Shown here: in pieces, positions 45,987-54,497 of the stretch
How the letters are laid out: each line of letters starts with the position of its first letter
Numbering within the stretch: position 1 is the stretch's first letter
Assembly (NCBI GenBank): GCA_023252195.1
Contig: JAHEXI010000006.1
Coordinates: 186,001 to 250,000 of the forward strand
Length of the DNA: 64,000 bases
Direction: 5' to 3'
From: Pseudonocardiales bacterium
Lineage (GTDB): Bacteria; Actinomycetota; Actinomycetes; Mycobacteriales; Pseudonocardiaceae
Notes under the pieces: model-generated
The model's database searches: none
The model's input: the letters and a program-made list of their open reading frames with translations, nothing else
What the model was told of the DNA's origin: nothing
Translations under genes and position numbers: made by a program

Positions 45987-46876
45987 GCCAGGCTCCTGGT
46001 CCGGACGCTGAAGATGCCCTGTGGCCGGATCTGCAAGAAGACCACAACCACGACGAAGACCATGACCTTCGCAACGCTTGCTGTCGTTGAGTACTCGAAC
46101 GTCGCTTGCAACAGACCGAGACCGAATGCCGCGATCACGGCGCCCTTAATCTGCCCGATGCCGCCAGCGACCACAACCAGGAAGGCATCGACGATGTAGC
46201 TGGTGCCGAGGGTCGGGCCTGTCGAGCCGAGCAGGGTGAGCGCCACACCGGCGATCCCAGCCAGGCCGGAACCGATGAAGAACGTGAGCCGGTCGGTGCT
46301 GCGGGTGGAGATGCCGACGGTCTCAGCCAAGTCGCGGTTCTGTACCACGCCGCGAATGCGGCGTCCCAGCGCCGTCATCTTCAGGAGTAGGGATAGCCCG
46401 ACTACCGCGCCCACTGCCAGCACCAGGATGAACAGCCGGGCCGCCGGCACGTGGGTGACACCGATATTGACGCTGCCTGATAGCCAGCTCGGGGCACGGA
46501 CATCGACGTTCGGGGCACCGAAGATGTCGCGAGCAGCCTGCTGCAAGATCAGCGATACCCCCCACGTCACTAGCAGGGTGTCCAAGGGGCGGTGATACAT
46601 CCGACGGATCAGGGTGGCCTCCAGGACCACCCCCATCACGCCACCCACCAGGAAACCGAGCGGGATAGCCAGCAGCAGCGAGGTTCCCGCGTCAGCAATC
46701 AAACCCTGGGCCACGAAGGCCGTATAGGCACCCGCCATCATGAACTCGCCATGGGCCATATTGATCACGCCCATCTGACCGAACGTCAGCGCAAGCCCGA
46801 GGGCGGCGAGCAACAGAACCGAACCCAGCGAGAGGCCGGCCACCAGCTGGCTGAACAGGGCTTGCATGCGCGCCAT
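45983..46876 (-). CDS. urtB: Urea ABC transporter permease UrtB
   Basis: This is a LivH-like permease, 297 residues. The N-terminus SQLVAGLSLGSVLLLAALGL, then GVINMAHGEFMMAGAYTAFV, DIFGAPNVDVRAPSWLSG (characteristic of UrtB), RIRGVVQNRDLAETVGI and a C-terminal IRPQGIF are all present. It follows urtA by 24 bases. Confidence 0.94.
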   Translation of the reverse strand: MARMQALFSQLVAGLSLGSVLLLAALGLALTFGQMGVINMAHGEFMMAGAYTAFVAQGLIADAGTSLLLAIPLGFLVGGVMGVVLEATLIRRMYHRPLDTLLVTWGVSLILQQAARDIFGAPNVDVRAPSWLSGSVNIGVTHVPAARLFILVLAVGAVVGLSLLLKMTALGRRIRGVVQNRDLAETVGISTRSTDRLTFFIGSGLAGIAGVALTLLGSTGPTLGTSYIVDAFLVVVAGGIGQIKGAVIAAFGLGLLQATFEYSTTASVAKVMVFVVVVVFLQIRPQGIFSVRTRSLA

Positions 46877-46900
46877 CCTCCCTCTCAGACGATCAGTCTT

Positions 46901-48163
46901 TCAGCCGGTCAGGCCCTTGGCCCAGTCGTAGTTCTTGAGGAAGGGGTCCGGTTCGATCGGGGCACCGGAACTCCACTCGGTGTGAATCAGCGAGTCCGCA
47001 CCCACCTTGCCGATCAGTGCCGTCTTCGCGATGTGGTGGTTGTCACCGTTGACCGTGACGGTTCCCTCCGGGGCGTCGTAGCTCACACCGCCTGCGGCTT
47101 TGCGGATGTCGTCGGTCTTGAACGACTGCGCTTTCTCCACGATCGCCTTCCACAGGAACACTGAGGTGTAGGCCGCTTCCATCGGATCGGAGGTCACTCG
47201 GTTCTGGCCGTACTTTCCCTTGAAAGCTTGCACGAAGGCCGTGTTCTTCGGAGAGTCGATGGTCTGGTAATAGTTCCACGCGGTAAGCTGGCCCACCACG
47301 TTGTCCAGGCCGATACCGTTGATCTCCTCCTCGGCGATCGACACCGACACCACCGGCATTGCGGCCGGGGTCAAACCGGCGTTGCGGTACTCCTTGAAGA
47401 ACGCAACGTTCGAGTCACCGTTGAGCGTGTTGAACACTGCGCCCGCCCCTGCCGATTTCACCTTGTTGACGATCGTCGCGAAGTCGGTGTAGCCGAGCGG
47501 CGCGTATTCCTCGCCTTTCACCTCGATGCCATTGGCTTTGGCGTACGCCTTGATCTCTTTGTTCGCGGTCCGCGGGAAGACGTAATCGGAGCCCACCAGG
47601 AAGAGTGACTTGACACCCTTCTGCTTCAGGTAGTCTAGCGCGGGCACGATCTGCTGGTTGGTGGTCGCTCCGGTGTAAAAGATGTTGGGGGACGCCTCGA
47701 GGCCCTCGTATTGCACCGGGTAGAACAGCAGCGAGTTGGCACCCTCGAAGGCGGGGAGCATCGCCTTACGGGACGACGACGTCCAACCACCGAAGACCGC
47801 CGCCACACAGTCGGAACTGATCAGTTTGGTGGCCTTCTCTGCGAAAATCGTGGGCTCTGACGCACCGTCTTCACTGACGACCTGTAGTTTCTTGCCGAGC
47901 ACGCCGCCACCGGCGTTGATCTGCTCAGCAGCCAGGGCCAGCGAGTCGTGCACAGTTTTCTCACTGATCGCCATGGTGCCCGACAGGGAGTTGAGGAACC
48001 CGACCTTCACCGTGCTACCTGAGGTGTCAACACAGGAGGTTGCCGGCGAGCCACTCGCCCCGGAATCGCCGACCCGGCTACCGCAGCCGGCTAGCGCGAG
48101 TCCGGCAACCACGAGCACGGCGATCGCACGCACCGGACGTCCCCTCGGAGGTAATATGCTCAT
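46901..48163 (-). CDS. urtA: Urea ABC transporter substrate-binding lipoprotein UrtA
   Basis: This periplasmic-type urea receptor is anchored as a lipoprotein: the signal peptide IAVLVVAGLALAGCGS carries a lipobox LAGC. The mature part has VKVGFLNSLSGTMAISEKTV, SEDGASEPTIFAEKA, AVFGGWTSSSRKAMLPAFE and LFYPVQYEGLE, hallmarks of UrtA/AmiC-like urea binders. The ATG at 48163 is chosen for AGAGGAG ahead and because it gives the signal peptide; 420 residues. It heads the urtABCDE operon. A GlnR-like array lies 80 bases upstream. Confidence 0.95.
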   Translation of the reverse strand: MSILPPRGRPVRAIAVLVVAGLALAGCGSRVGDSGASGSPATSCVDTSGSTVKVGFLNSLSGTMAISEKTVHDSLALAAEQINAGGGVLGKKLQVVSEDGASEPTIFAEKATKLISSDCVAAVFGGWTSSSRKAMLPAFEGANSLLFYPVQYEGLEASPNIFYTGATTNQQIVPALDYLKQKGVKSLFLVGSDYVFPRTANKEIKAYAKANGIEVKGEEYAPLGYTDFATIVNKVKSAGAGAVFNTLNGDSNVAFFKEYRNAGLTPAAMPVVSVSIAEEEINGIGLDNVVGQLTAWNYYQTIDSPKNTAFVQAFKGKYGQNRVTSDPMEAAYTSVFLWKAIVEKAQSFKTDDIRKAAGGVSYDAPEGTVTVNGDNHHIAKTALIGKVGADSLIHTEWSSGAPIEPDPFLKNYDWAKGLTG

Positions 48164-48242
48164 AACCACTCCTCTCGCGCCGAAATCGGCGGGGGCAACG
48201 GCGTTAACGACGAGTTCCTGCGGTGCACGGTAAGAACCGTTT

Positions 48243-48280
48243 GTGACAACCACGTTGCCGGTCAGTGTCGGTGCGGTTAC
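48243..48280 (-). promoter_or_regulatory. GlnR-like binding array upstream of urtA
   Basis: On the minus strand four half-sites GTAAC (48280-48276), GACAC (48269-48265), GCAAC (48258-48254) and GTCAC (48247-48243) are spaced by exactly six bases. This reproduces the GTnAC-n6-GAAAC-n6 tandem architecture of actinobacterial GlnR boxes with a few substitutions. GlnR activates nitrogen-scavenging genes, including urea uptake, under nitrogen limitation. Confidence 0.65.
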
Positions 48281-48358
48281 GTGTCACCTTTCCGAGTGAT
48301 GGCCTCACCACGAAGTGTTAGACAACTCGCGAAGATTGACACGAATACGCTTCAGCCG

Positions 48359-49036
48359 TTACACCGGTGGGTGTAGCACTACCAGCCATGCCGCCGCGAG
48401 CATCGCCGGCCCGTGGGGCACATCGCGATAGCCCAGCAACCGGGCCGCCCCGGCGAAGGCGGCGGTTAACATGTTCGCCGCCAGTACCGCCAGCAGCAGC
48501 CCATGCCAGGATGTTGCGGCAGTGAGTGCACCCAGGCTGCCGGCGAGTTTGACGTCTCCACCACCTAGGGCACCCGGTGCGACGAGACGCACTGCGGCAT
48601 AGCCGCCGGCCCACAGGAGCGTGCCGGCAGCCGCGCGAGCCAGTGCCTCAGTGGTGCCAGCACCAGCCGCGGCGACACCCAGCAGGACGGCGACCACCGG
48701 GTACGCCGGCAGCGTCAGCACGTCCGGTAGGCGTCGGGCAATCAGGTCGGCACCTGCCAGCAACACGCCAGCCCACCCGAGAACCAGCGGGACCGGCCAC
48801 CACCACACGGGTAGACCCTCGCTCGCCCGCTCGCCGACCGCTGCCCACAGCAAGGCCACCACCACGGTGCAGACCGGCACCGGCACCCGGGCACCCCGGG
48901 GAAGCCGGCGCAGCACCATCGCTCCCCCGGCACCGGCCCCGGCACCTGCGATGGCGCCGGTCACCGCCACCCAGACACTTCCCACGTCGGCCAGCTTGCC
49001 CGCTCTCAACCAGCGGTTGGCCGGCCAACACAGCAC
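48359..49036 (-). CDS. Type IV prepilin peptidase-like protein (A24)
   Basis: This is a 225-residue polytopic membrane aspartic peptidase of the prepilin peptidase/TadV type, without the N-terminal methylase domain. Catalytic aspartates are in AGADLIARRLPDVLTLP and LGGGDVKLAGSLGAL. About seven hydrophobic helices are visible. The GTG at 49036 is used; a GTG at 48985 is also possible. In related genomes this gene sits between aroE and aroC. Here mltG follows directly and aroC lies 17 kb away beyond the nitrogen island. Confidence 0.85.
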   Translation of the reverse strand: MLCWPANRWLRAGKLADVGSVWVAVTGAIAGAGAGAGGAMVLRRLPRGARVPVPVCTVVVALLWAAVGERASEGLPVWWWPVPLVLGWAGVLLAGADLIARRLPDVLTLPAYPVVAVLLGVAAAGAGTTEALARAAAGTLLWAGGYAAVRLVAPGALGGGDVKLAGSLGALTAATSWHGLLLAVLAANMLTAAFAGAARLLGYRDVPHGPAMLAAAWLVVLHPPV

Positions 49037-49089
49037 CTGTGGATCGCGGGGTGGTTGTGGACAAGGTTTGTGCGCAGCCTATGCAACGG

Positions 49090-50316
49090 CTAGAACACGC
49101 CGCGGGCAGCTGCGTCTCGCACTGCCGCTTCGTGCTCCTCTCTCGTGACCGAGAAGCACGAAGCGCCGTCTTTCTGACACTTCACGAAGTAGCGCCAGGT
49201 TCCCGGCTCGGGGTTCAGCGCGGCGGCGATGGCTGACTCGCTCGGCGACCCGATCGGCGACGCCGGCAGCCCGACGTTGATGTAGGTGTTGTATGCGCCG
49301 GGCCGGGCACGGTCAGCGTCTGAGGTGCTCGCCTCCGGCCGGTCGAGCGGATAGTTGATCGTGGAGTCCATTTGCAATGGCATCCCGGCGACAAGCCGGT
49401 TGTATATTACCCGGGACACCCGTCTGAAGTCCGCAGCGATCGCCTCGCGCTCGATTACCGAAGCAATTATGAGCACGTCGTAAGCGCTGTAACCGGTACC
49501 TGCGGCGGATGCGGGAAAATTCCCCGCCAACAATCGAGCCGCGGAAGTCCCGACCACCTGCCGCAACAGATCCACCGCCGAACTACCGGGGCGAACATCG
49601 TAGTTTCCCGGGACCAGCAGACCCTCCAGGCGTCGCCGAGGTTCCACCCGCGATATCGGATCCAGCGCCCAGCTGGGTACCGCGAGCTGGTTGAGATCGG
49701 TCTGGCCCATCACCGTGCGCAGGTCCTCTGGGCGCACGCAAGTGCTCGCTCCGGCAATCACCGCGCAGCTCGCTCGGGAGATAGCGGTGAGCAGTCCCGG
49801 CACGATCGTCCCGTCGGGTAGGTCGACGTTGTCGAGCTGCTCGCCACCGCGAATCTCCAAGTGTCCGACCCGAGCGGCGTGCTCTTGCAGTCTTGCCACC
49901 GCAGCAGATCCGGACATTCGCTGCCGCACCTGGTAGTAGCCCGGTTGGACAGCTCGGGCCCGGGTGTCGGCCTCAGCCGCGCGAGTGAAGGCGCGGACGC
50001 TGGCTACGACGTTGCGTCGTACCAGGGTGGCTCCGATCGCGGTCAGGCTTTGGCCATCCTCGACCTGTACGACGGCCTCCGCACCCCCGGGACCGACAAA
50101 ATCAGGTACGGCGCGCCACACCTGCAGCTGGCGCACTCCGAACAGCACGCCGCCGATCGCCAGCACCAGCACAGCCACGACAGTGCCAAGCACAACACGT
50201 CGACGGCGTCGCTCCCGGATCTGGCGGCGTGCCCGACGACCACCGGTGCGCCGCTGTGGGCGGCGTGGCTCAGCTCGGTCTGTGGTTTCCCTGAACAGCC
50301 CGAGGTCGTCGGTCAT
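49090..50316 (-). CDS. mltG: Endolytic murein transglycosylase
   Basis: MltG (YceG) cleaves nascent peptidoglycan at the membrane. The 408-residue protein has a basic cytoplasmic N-terminus, one transmembrane helix (VVLGTVVAVLVLAIGGVLFG), a LysM-like region and the YceG catalytic domain: RRRLEGLLVPGNYDV, the catalytic Glu in VLIIASVIEREA, FRRVSRVIYNRLVAGMPLQM, NTYINVGLPASPI and ALNPEPGTWRYFV. The ATG at 50316 follows CGGAGG. ruvX lies 38 bases upstream. aroE, often next downstream, is missing. Confidence 0.94.
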   Translation of the reverse strand: MTDDLGLFRETTDRAEPRRPQRRTGGRRARRQIRERRRRRVVLGTVVAVLVLAIGGVLFGVRQLQVWRAVPDFVGPGGAEAVVQVEDGQSLTAIGATLVRRNVVASVRAFTRAAEADTRARAVQPGYYQVRQRMSGSAAVARLQEHAARVGHLEIRGGEQLDNVDLPDGTIVPGLLTAISRASCAVIAGASTCVRPEDLRTVMGQTDLNQLAVPSWALDPISRVEPRRRLEGLLVPGNYDVRPGSSAVDLLRQVVGTSAARLLAGNFPASAAGTGYSAYDVLIIASVIEREAIAADFRRVSRVIYNRLVAGMPLQMDSTINYPLDRPEASTSDADRARPGAYNTYINVGLPASPIGSPSESAIAAALNPEPGTWRYFVKCQKDGASCFSVTREEHEAAVRDAAARGVF

Positions 50317-50353
50317 GAATCCGCCTCCGCGCGACCCTGCGCGTGGGCGGTCG

Positions 50354-50803
50354 TCACGCCGACCGCCGTGCGTCGAGCCAACTTTGCAGAATCTCCACCG
50401 CTGCGGCCTGATCGACCACCGCACGCTGCTTGCGACCGCGAACACCCCGCTCAGCGAGCACCCGAGCGGCCGAAACGGTAGTGAGACGCTCGTCGGTCAA
50501 CCGGACTGGCACCGCGTCACCAAGCCGGCGAGCCAGGGCACCGGCGTATTCCGTGGCCGCCTGCGCCGCTGGACCCTGCCTTCCGGCGAGGGTGCGCGGA
50601 AGCCCGACCACGATCTCAACCACCTCATGCTCGGCCACCAACGCCGCCAGCGCTTCGAGGTCCGTGCCCCGCGATCGGTCGCGCTTCAGCGTAACCAGGG
50701 GCGTCGCGAGGATCCCGGACGGATCCGACAGCGCCACCCCGACTCGCACCTCGCCGAAGTCCACGCCGAGGCGGCGCCCGGTTCCGGGATCAGGCTCCAT
50801 CAC
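50354..50803 (-). CDS. ruvX: YqgF/RuvX RNase H-fold nuclease (pre-16S rRNA processing)
   Basis: This putative Holliday-junction resolvase homologue is involved in 16S rRNA 5'-end maturation. The 149-residue protein has [18 protein letters not shown] with the catalytic Asp, [28 protein letters not shown] and [14 protein letters not shown]. It overlaps the alaS stop (GTGATG), where either the GTG at 50803 or the ATG at 50800 may start. Confidence 0.94.
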   Translation of the reverse strand: MMEPDPGTGRRLGVDFGEVRVGVALSDPSGILATPLVTLKRDRSRGTDLEALAALVAEHEVVEIVVGLPRTLAGRQGPAAQAATEYAGALARRLGDAVPVRLTDERLTTVSAARVLAERGVRGRKQRAVVDQAAAVEILQSWLDARRSA

Positions 50804-53484
50804 GCGCCGTTGCGTCCCGCGAGCTCGGTGCGCAGGGCCGACACCGCGGCTCGGATCCCGCCAGGTTCGGTACCGCCGCCCTGGGCCAGATCAGGCTTGC
50901 CGCCCCCGCGACCACCCACCGCAGGACCGAACACCGGCACCAGCGCGCCCGCCGCCAAGCCTTGCTGTCGCGCGGCGGCAGTGGTGGCCACGACGAAGGA
51001 GACCTTGCTTGTCGAATGATCGACGCTGAACAGCGCTACCACCCCGGGTCGTTCGCCCAGCCGGCCGCGAACCTCCGTGGCCAGCGCGCGCAGGTCTGCA
51101 CCGCTGACCCCCGCACTCGTTTCGGTCGCCACCAGAGCGGTGGCGCCGACCTGCTCGGCCGCCTCGGCTAGCGCGCTCGCCGAGGACAACACCGCGGCAG
51201 CGCGCAGCCGTTCAAGCTCGCGCTCGGCTGCGCGTAGCCGCTCGGTCACCGCGCCTATGCGCTCAGGCAGCTCCTCCGGGCGGGCCTTGAGCTGCTCAGA
51301 AAGCTGCGCCACCAACACATGCTCGCGGGCCAGGAAACGGAACGCGTCGAGGCCGACCAGTGCTTCCACCCGGCGGACCCCGGAGCCGATGGACGCCTCG
51401 GACAGCAGTTTGATCAGACCGATGTCAGCCGAGTTCGGCACGTGAGTACCACCGCAGAGCTCCTTGGAGTAGTCCCCGATGGTGACAACCCGAACCGCGT
51501 CACCGTACTTCTCGCCGAACATCGCGATGGCACCGTCGCGGCGGGCGGCCTGGATGGACATCACCTCGGCCGTGACCGGCAGCGAGCGCAACAGCACCTC
51601 GTTGACCTCGTCCTCGACGTCGGTCAGCACGCTGGGTGGTACCGCACCGCCGGGCGAGGTGAAGTCGAACCGCAGCCGGCCCGGGGCGTTGAGCGAGCCT
51701 GCCTGCGCGGCGCTGCTGCCCAACGCCCGACGGATCCCGGAGTGCACCAGATGAGTCGCGGAGTGCGCCCGGGCCACCGCCCGCCTGCGGGTGACATCCA
51801 CCTGCGCGAAGACCGGTGCGTCGAGTACAACCTCGCCGGCGACGACCGTGCCCCGGTGTACTGACAAGCCGGCCACCGGGGACTGCACGTCGGCCACCTC
51901 GACGGCGAACCCGTCGCCGACCAGAGTGCCAGAGTCGGACTGCTGACCACCGCTCTCGGCATAGAACGGGGTGCGATCGAGCACCACTTCCACCGCACTG
52001 CCGCCACCCGCGGCGGGGACCCCTGCGCCGTCGACGAGAAGACCAACCACCCTGGCCTCGGCGCTGAGTTCGGTATAGCCCAGGAACGCCGTACGACCGT
52101 GCTCGTCGAGTACCGTGCGGTATTCGCTGAAGTCCCCGTGCCCGGAGCGGCGCGCCACAGCGTCAGCCTTGGCCCGGCTTCGTTGCTGCGCCATCAGCGT
52201 GCGGAAGCCGTTCTCATCGACGCGTAGGCCGGCCTCTGCCGCCATCTCAAGGGTGAGGTCGATCGGGAAACCGTAAGTGTCATGCAACTGGAACACTTGA
52301 TCCCCGGACAGCTGCGAGCCGCCGGCTCGGCGGGTCTGCGCCACGGCGAGGTCGAAGATTCGCGACCCGGCGGACAGTGTCGCCAGGAACGCCTCCTCCT
52401 CGGCGCGGGCAACTGCCTCGATCCGCCGGTAGTCAGTGTCGATTTCCGGGTACGACGGGCCCATGGTGTCGCGCACCACCGCGGTGATGTCACTGAGCAC
52501 CGGCTCGGTGACGCCCAACAGGCGCGCGGAGCGCACGGTACGGCGCAGCAACCGGCGCAAGACGTAGCCACGTGCCTCATTGCCGGGGGTTACCCCGTCC
52601 CCGATGAGCATCACGCCGGTGCGGGCGTGGTCGGCGATCACTCGAAAGCGCACGTCATCTGCCGGGTCCGCGCCGTAGCGCCGGCCGGAGAGCTGCTCGG
52701 CCAGAGTGATCACCGGGCGCAGCAGATCGGTCTCGTAGACGTTGGGTACGTCCTGCAGCAGCAGCGCGACCCGCTCGATACCCATCCCGGTGTCGATGTT
52801 CTTCGCGGGCAGCGGTCCGAGAATCGAAAAGTCACCCTTGCCCAGGCCGGTGGACTCACCGCGCTCGTTCTGCATGAAGACCAGGTTCCAGATTTCCAGA
52901 AAACGATCCTCGTCGACGACCGGACCCCCGGGCCGGCCGAAGTCCGGGCCACGGTCAAAGTAAATCTCGGAACTGGGACCGCACGGTCCGGGGACGCCCA
53001 TTGACCAGAAGTTGTCTTCCATACCCCGGCGCTGGATGCGCTCGGCAGGTATGCCAGCGATCGTGCGCCACAACTGGTCAGCTTCGTCATCGTCGGTGTA
53101 CACCGTGACCCAGATGCGGTCTGGATCGAAGCCGTACCCGCCGGTCTCCTGGGAGCCCGTCACCAGCTGCCAGGCGTGCTCGATCGCTCCTTGTTTGAAG
53201 TAGTCCCCAAAGGAGAAGTTGCCCGCCATCTGGAAGAAGGTGTTGTGCCTGGTGGTCTTTCCGACCTCATCGATATCCGGGGTACGCACACACTTCTGGA
53301 CCGACGTTGCCCGCCTGAAGGGCGGTGTCGCCTGGCCGAGGAAGTACGGCTTGAAGGGCACCATCCCGGCATTGACGAAGAGCAGATTCGGGTCGTCAAC
53401 CAGTAGCGACGCGCTGGGCACCACGGTGTGGCCGGAGCGTTCGAAACGGTCCAGGAACCGCTGACGGATCTCGTGGGTCTGCAC
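50800..53484 (-). CDS. alaS: Alanyl-tRNA synthetase
   Basis: AlaS charges tRNA-Ala and edits mischarged Ser/Gly. The 894-residue protein has the class II catalytic core ([46 protein letters not shown]), the editing domain [29 protein letters not shown] with zinc-type residues, and the C-Ala domain ending [15 protein letters not shown]. The GTG at 53484 ([19 protein letters not shown]) is chosen for AAGGAAGG directly ahead and for family alignment, over an ATG at 53520. A 20-bp direct repeat lies just upstream. Confidence 0.96.
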   Translation of the reverse strand: MQTHEIRQRFLDRFERSGHTVVPSASLLVDDPNLLFVNAGMVPFKPYFLGQATPPFRRATSVQKCVRTPDIDEVGKTTRHNTFFQMAGNFSFGDYFKQGAIEHAWQLVTGSQETGGYGFDPDRIWVTVYTDDDEADQLWRTIAGIPAERIQRRGMEDNFWSMGVPGPCGPSSEIYFDRGPDFGRPGGPVVDEDRFLEIWNLVFMQNERGESTGLGKGDFSILGPLPAKNIDTGMGIERVALLLQDVPNVYETDLLRPVITLAEQLSGRRYGADPADDVRFRVIADHARTGVMLIGDGVTPGNEARGYVLRRLLRRTVRSARLLGVTEPVLSDITAVVRDTMGPSYPEIDTDYRRIEAVARAEEEAFLATLSAGSRIFDLAVAQTRRAGGSQLSGDQVFQLHDTYGFPIDLTLEMAAEAGLRVDENGFRTLMAQQRSRAKADAVARRSGHGDFSEYRTVLDEHGRTAFLGYTELSAEARVVGLLVDGAGVPAAGGGSAVEVVLDRTPFYAESGGQQSDSGTLVGDGFAVEVADVQSPVAGLSVHRGTVVAGEVVLDAPVFAQVDVTRRRAVARAHSATHLVHSGIRRALGSSAAQAGSLNAPGRLRFDFTSPGGAVPPSVLTDVEDEVNEVLLRSLPVTAEVMSIQAARRDGAIAMFGEKYGDAVRVVTIGDYSKELCGGTHVPNSADIGLIKLLSEASIGSGVRRVEALVGLDAFRFLAREHVLVAQLSEQLKARPEELPERIGAVTERLRAAERELERLRAAAVLSSASALAEAAEQVGATALVATETSAGVSGADLRALATEVRGRLGERPGVVALFSVDHSTSKVSFVVATTAAARQQGLAAGALVPVFGPAVGGRGGGKPDLAQGGGTEPGGIRAAVSALRTELAGRNGA

Positions 53485-53520
53485 GGGCCTTCCTTGCCAA
53501 GCGCGATCGGTGCGCGCCAT

Positions 53521-53566
53521 GCGGCGCCGAATACTACTGCCGCGTGGCGGCGCCGAATACTACTGC
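53521..53566. repeat. Tandem 20-bp direct repeat upstream of alaS
   Basis: GCGGCGCCGAATACTACTGC occurs at 53521-53540 and again at 53547-53566, a period of 26 bases, 37-83 bases ahead of the alaS start. It may be a regulatory repeat or a copy of a dispersed element. Confidence 0.85.
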
Positions 53567-53633
53567 GGCCAGGCAACGCAGTGAAAACCACTGGCAACCT
53601 AAAGTGTCACCACGGTGCTGGACTGGATCGAGG

Positions 53634-53915
53634 CTACGCCCGCACGGCGGCTGACGCTCGCCCGCTGGCCGACGTTGACCCGAGGTCCATACCCGTACGC
53701 TGGGCGACGGTGGAATGCAGCTCGGCCTCCCGCTGGACCATCCCGGCCCGTACCTCGGCACCAAAGGAGCCGACCGCTGCGGCTAGTTCTCGAATCCCGT
53801 CGCCAACATTCTCGGCCGCCCCTGCGGGAGTGATCCGGTGGGCGGCGCTGCGAGCCTTGCGGCTGGCCGCGACCCCGGCGGCAATACCTAGACCAAACCA
53901 GAGGATCCCCTTCAC
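53634..53915 (-). CDS. DUF6167 family membrane-associated protein
   Basis: The 93-residue protein starts KGILWFGLGIAAGVAASRKA, a short N-terminal hydrophobic anchor followed by a helical cytoplasmic part (ENVGDGIRELAAAVGSFGAE). This is the standard small protein upstream of alaS in actinobacteria. The GTG at 53915 overlaps the DUF948 stop as GTGA. Function unknown. Confidence 0.85.
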   Translation of the reverse strand: MKGILWFGLGIAAGVAASRKARSAAHRITPAGAAENVGDGIRELAAAVGSFGAEVRAGMVQREAELHSTVAQRTGMDLGSTSASGRASAAVRA

Positions 53916-54322
53916 CGCTTGCCCCCATTCCGTCGGCCCCGTGGCCGGCGCCCGGATGCAACGTCCTTGCTGCTCTTGCGGCGACTCCGCATCGCTTTGC
54001 TGACGCCATACGATAGCGCCGCGACTCGCACCAACGGGCCTCCCAACGTCGCGGTGAACAAGGAGGTCAGCGCCGACACATTGCCGGTCACGGCTTGGGC
54101 GTTCGCGGTGATCCCGTCCAGCCGTTCCAACTGGGCGTTCACCTGCGTGACAGTCGTATTCGCGCCGCTGAACAGCGGATCGGCGTCCTCGCTGGCCTTG
54201 CGGATCGCCAGCGTCGCCTCGTCCAAGGTACGGCCCAGCTTGATCAGTGGCACGGCCAGCAGACCTACCAGCACCACGAACGCCCCAGCGGCAACCAGCG
54301 CGGCGATCTGACCTGCCGACAC
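53912..54322 (-). CDS. DUF948 family protein
   Basis: The 136-residue protein has an N-terminal transmembrane helix (AALVAAGAFVVLVGLLAVPL) and a coiled-coil-like helical domain (LGRTLDEATLAIRKASEDAD, LERLDGITANAQAVTGNVSA) with a basic tail. The GTG at 54322 follows AAGGGAGAG. It is coupled to the DUF6167 gene ahead of alaS. Function unknown; the pair is conserved across actinobacteria. Confidence 0.88.
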   Translation of the reverse strand: MSAGQIAALVAAGAFVVLVGLLAVPLIKLGRTLDEATLAIRKASEDADPLFSGANTTVTQVNAQLERLDGITANAQAVTGNVSALTSLFTATLGGPLVRVAALSYGVSKAMRSRRKSSKDVASGRRPRGRRNGGKR

Positions 54323-54497
54323 ATGCTCTCCCTTGCCGATGGCGGTCCACCGACCGCGGCGACCTGCAGCGCCGCGGGCGGTGATGGGCCGACAGGCTAC
54401 CGCGTGGCAGCGAGATCCGAGCACCCCGGCTGGAGCGTCCCAGTCTTGTGGTTAGCCTCTCCTAAACGATCGACGACTGAACCGCCTCGGAGGATCC

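Noticed and set aside
53485-53633. T-box leader upstream of alaS
   Set aside because: No T-box bulge sequence or antiterminator seen; only the tandem repeat stands out.
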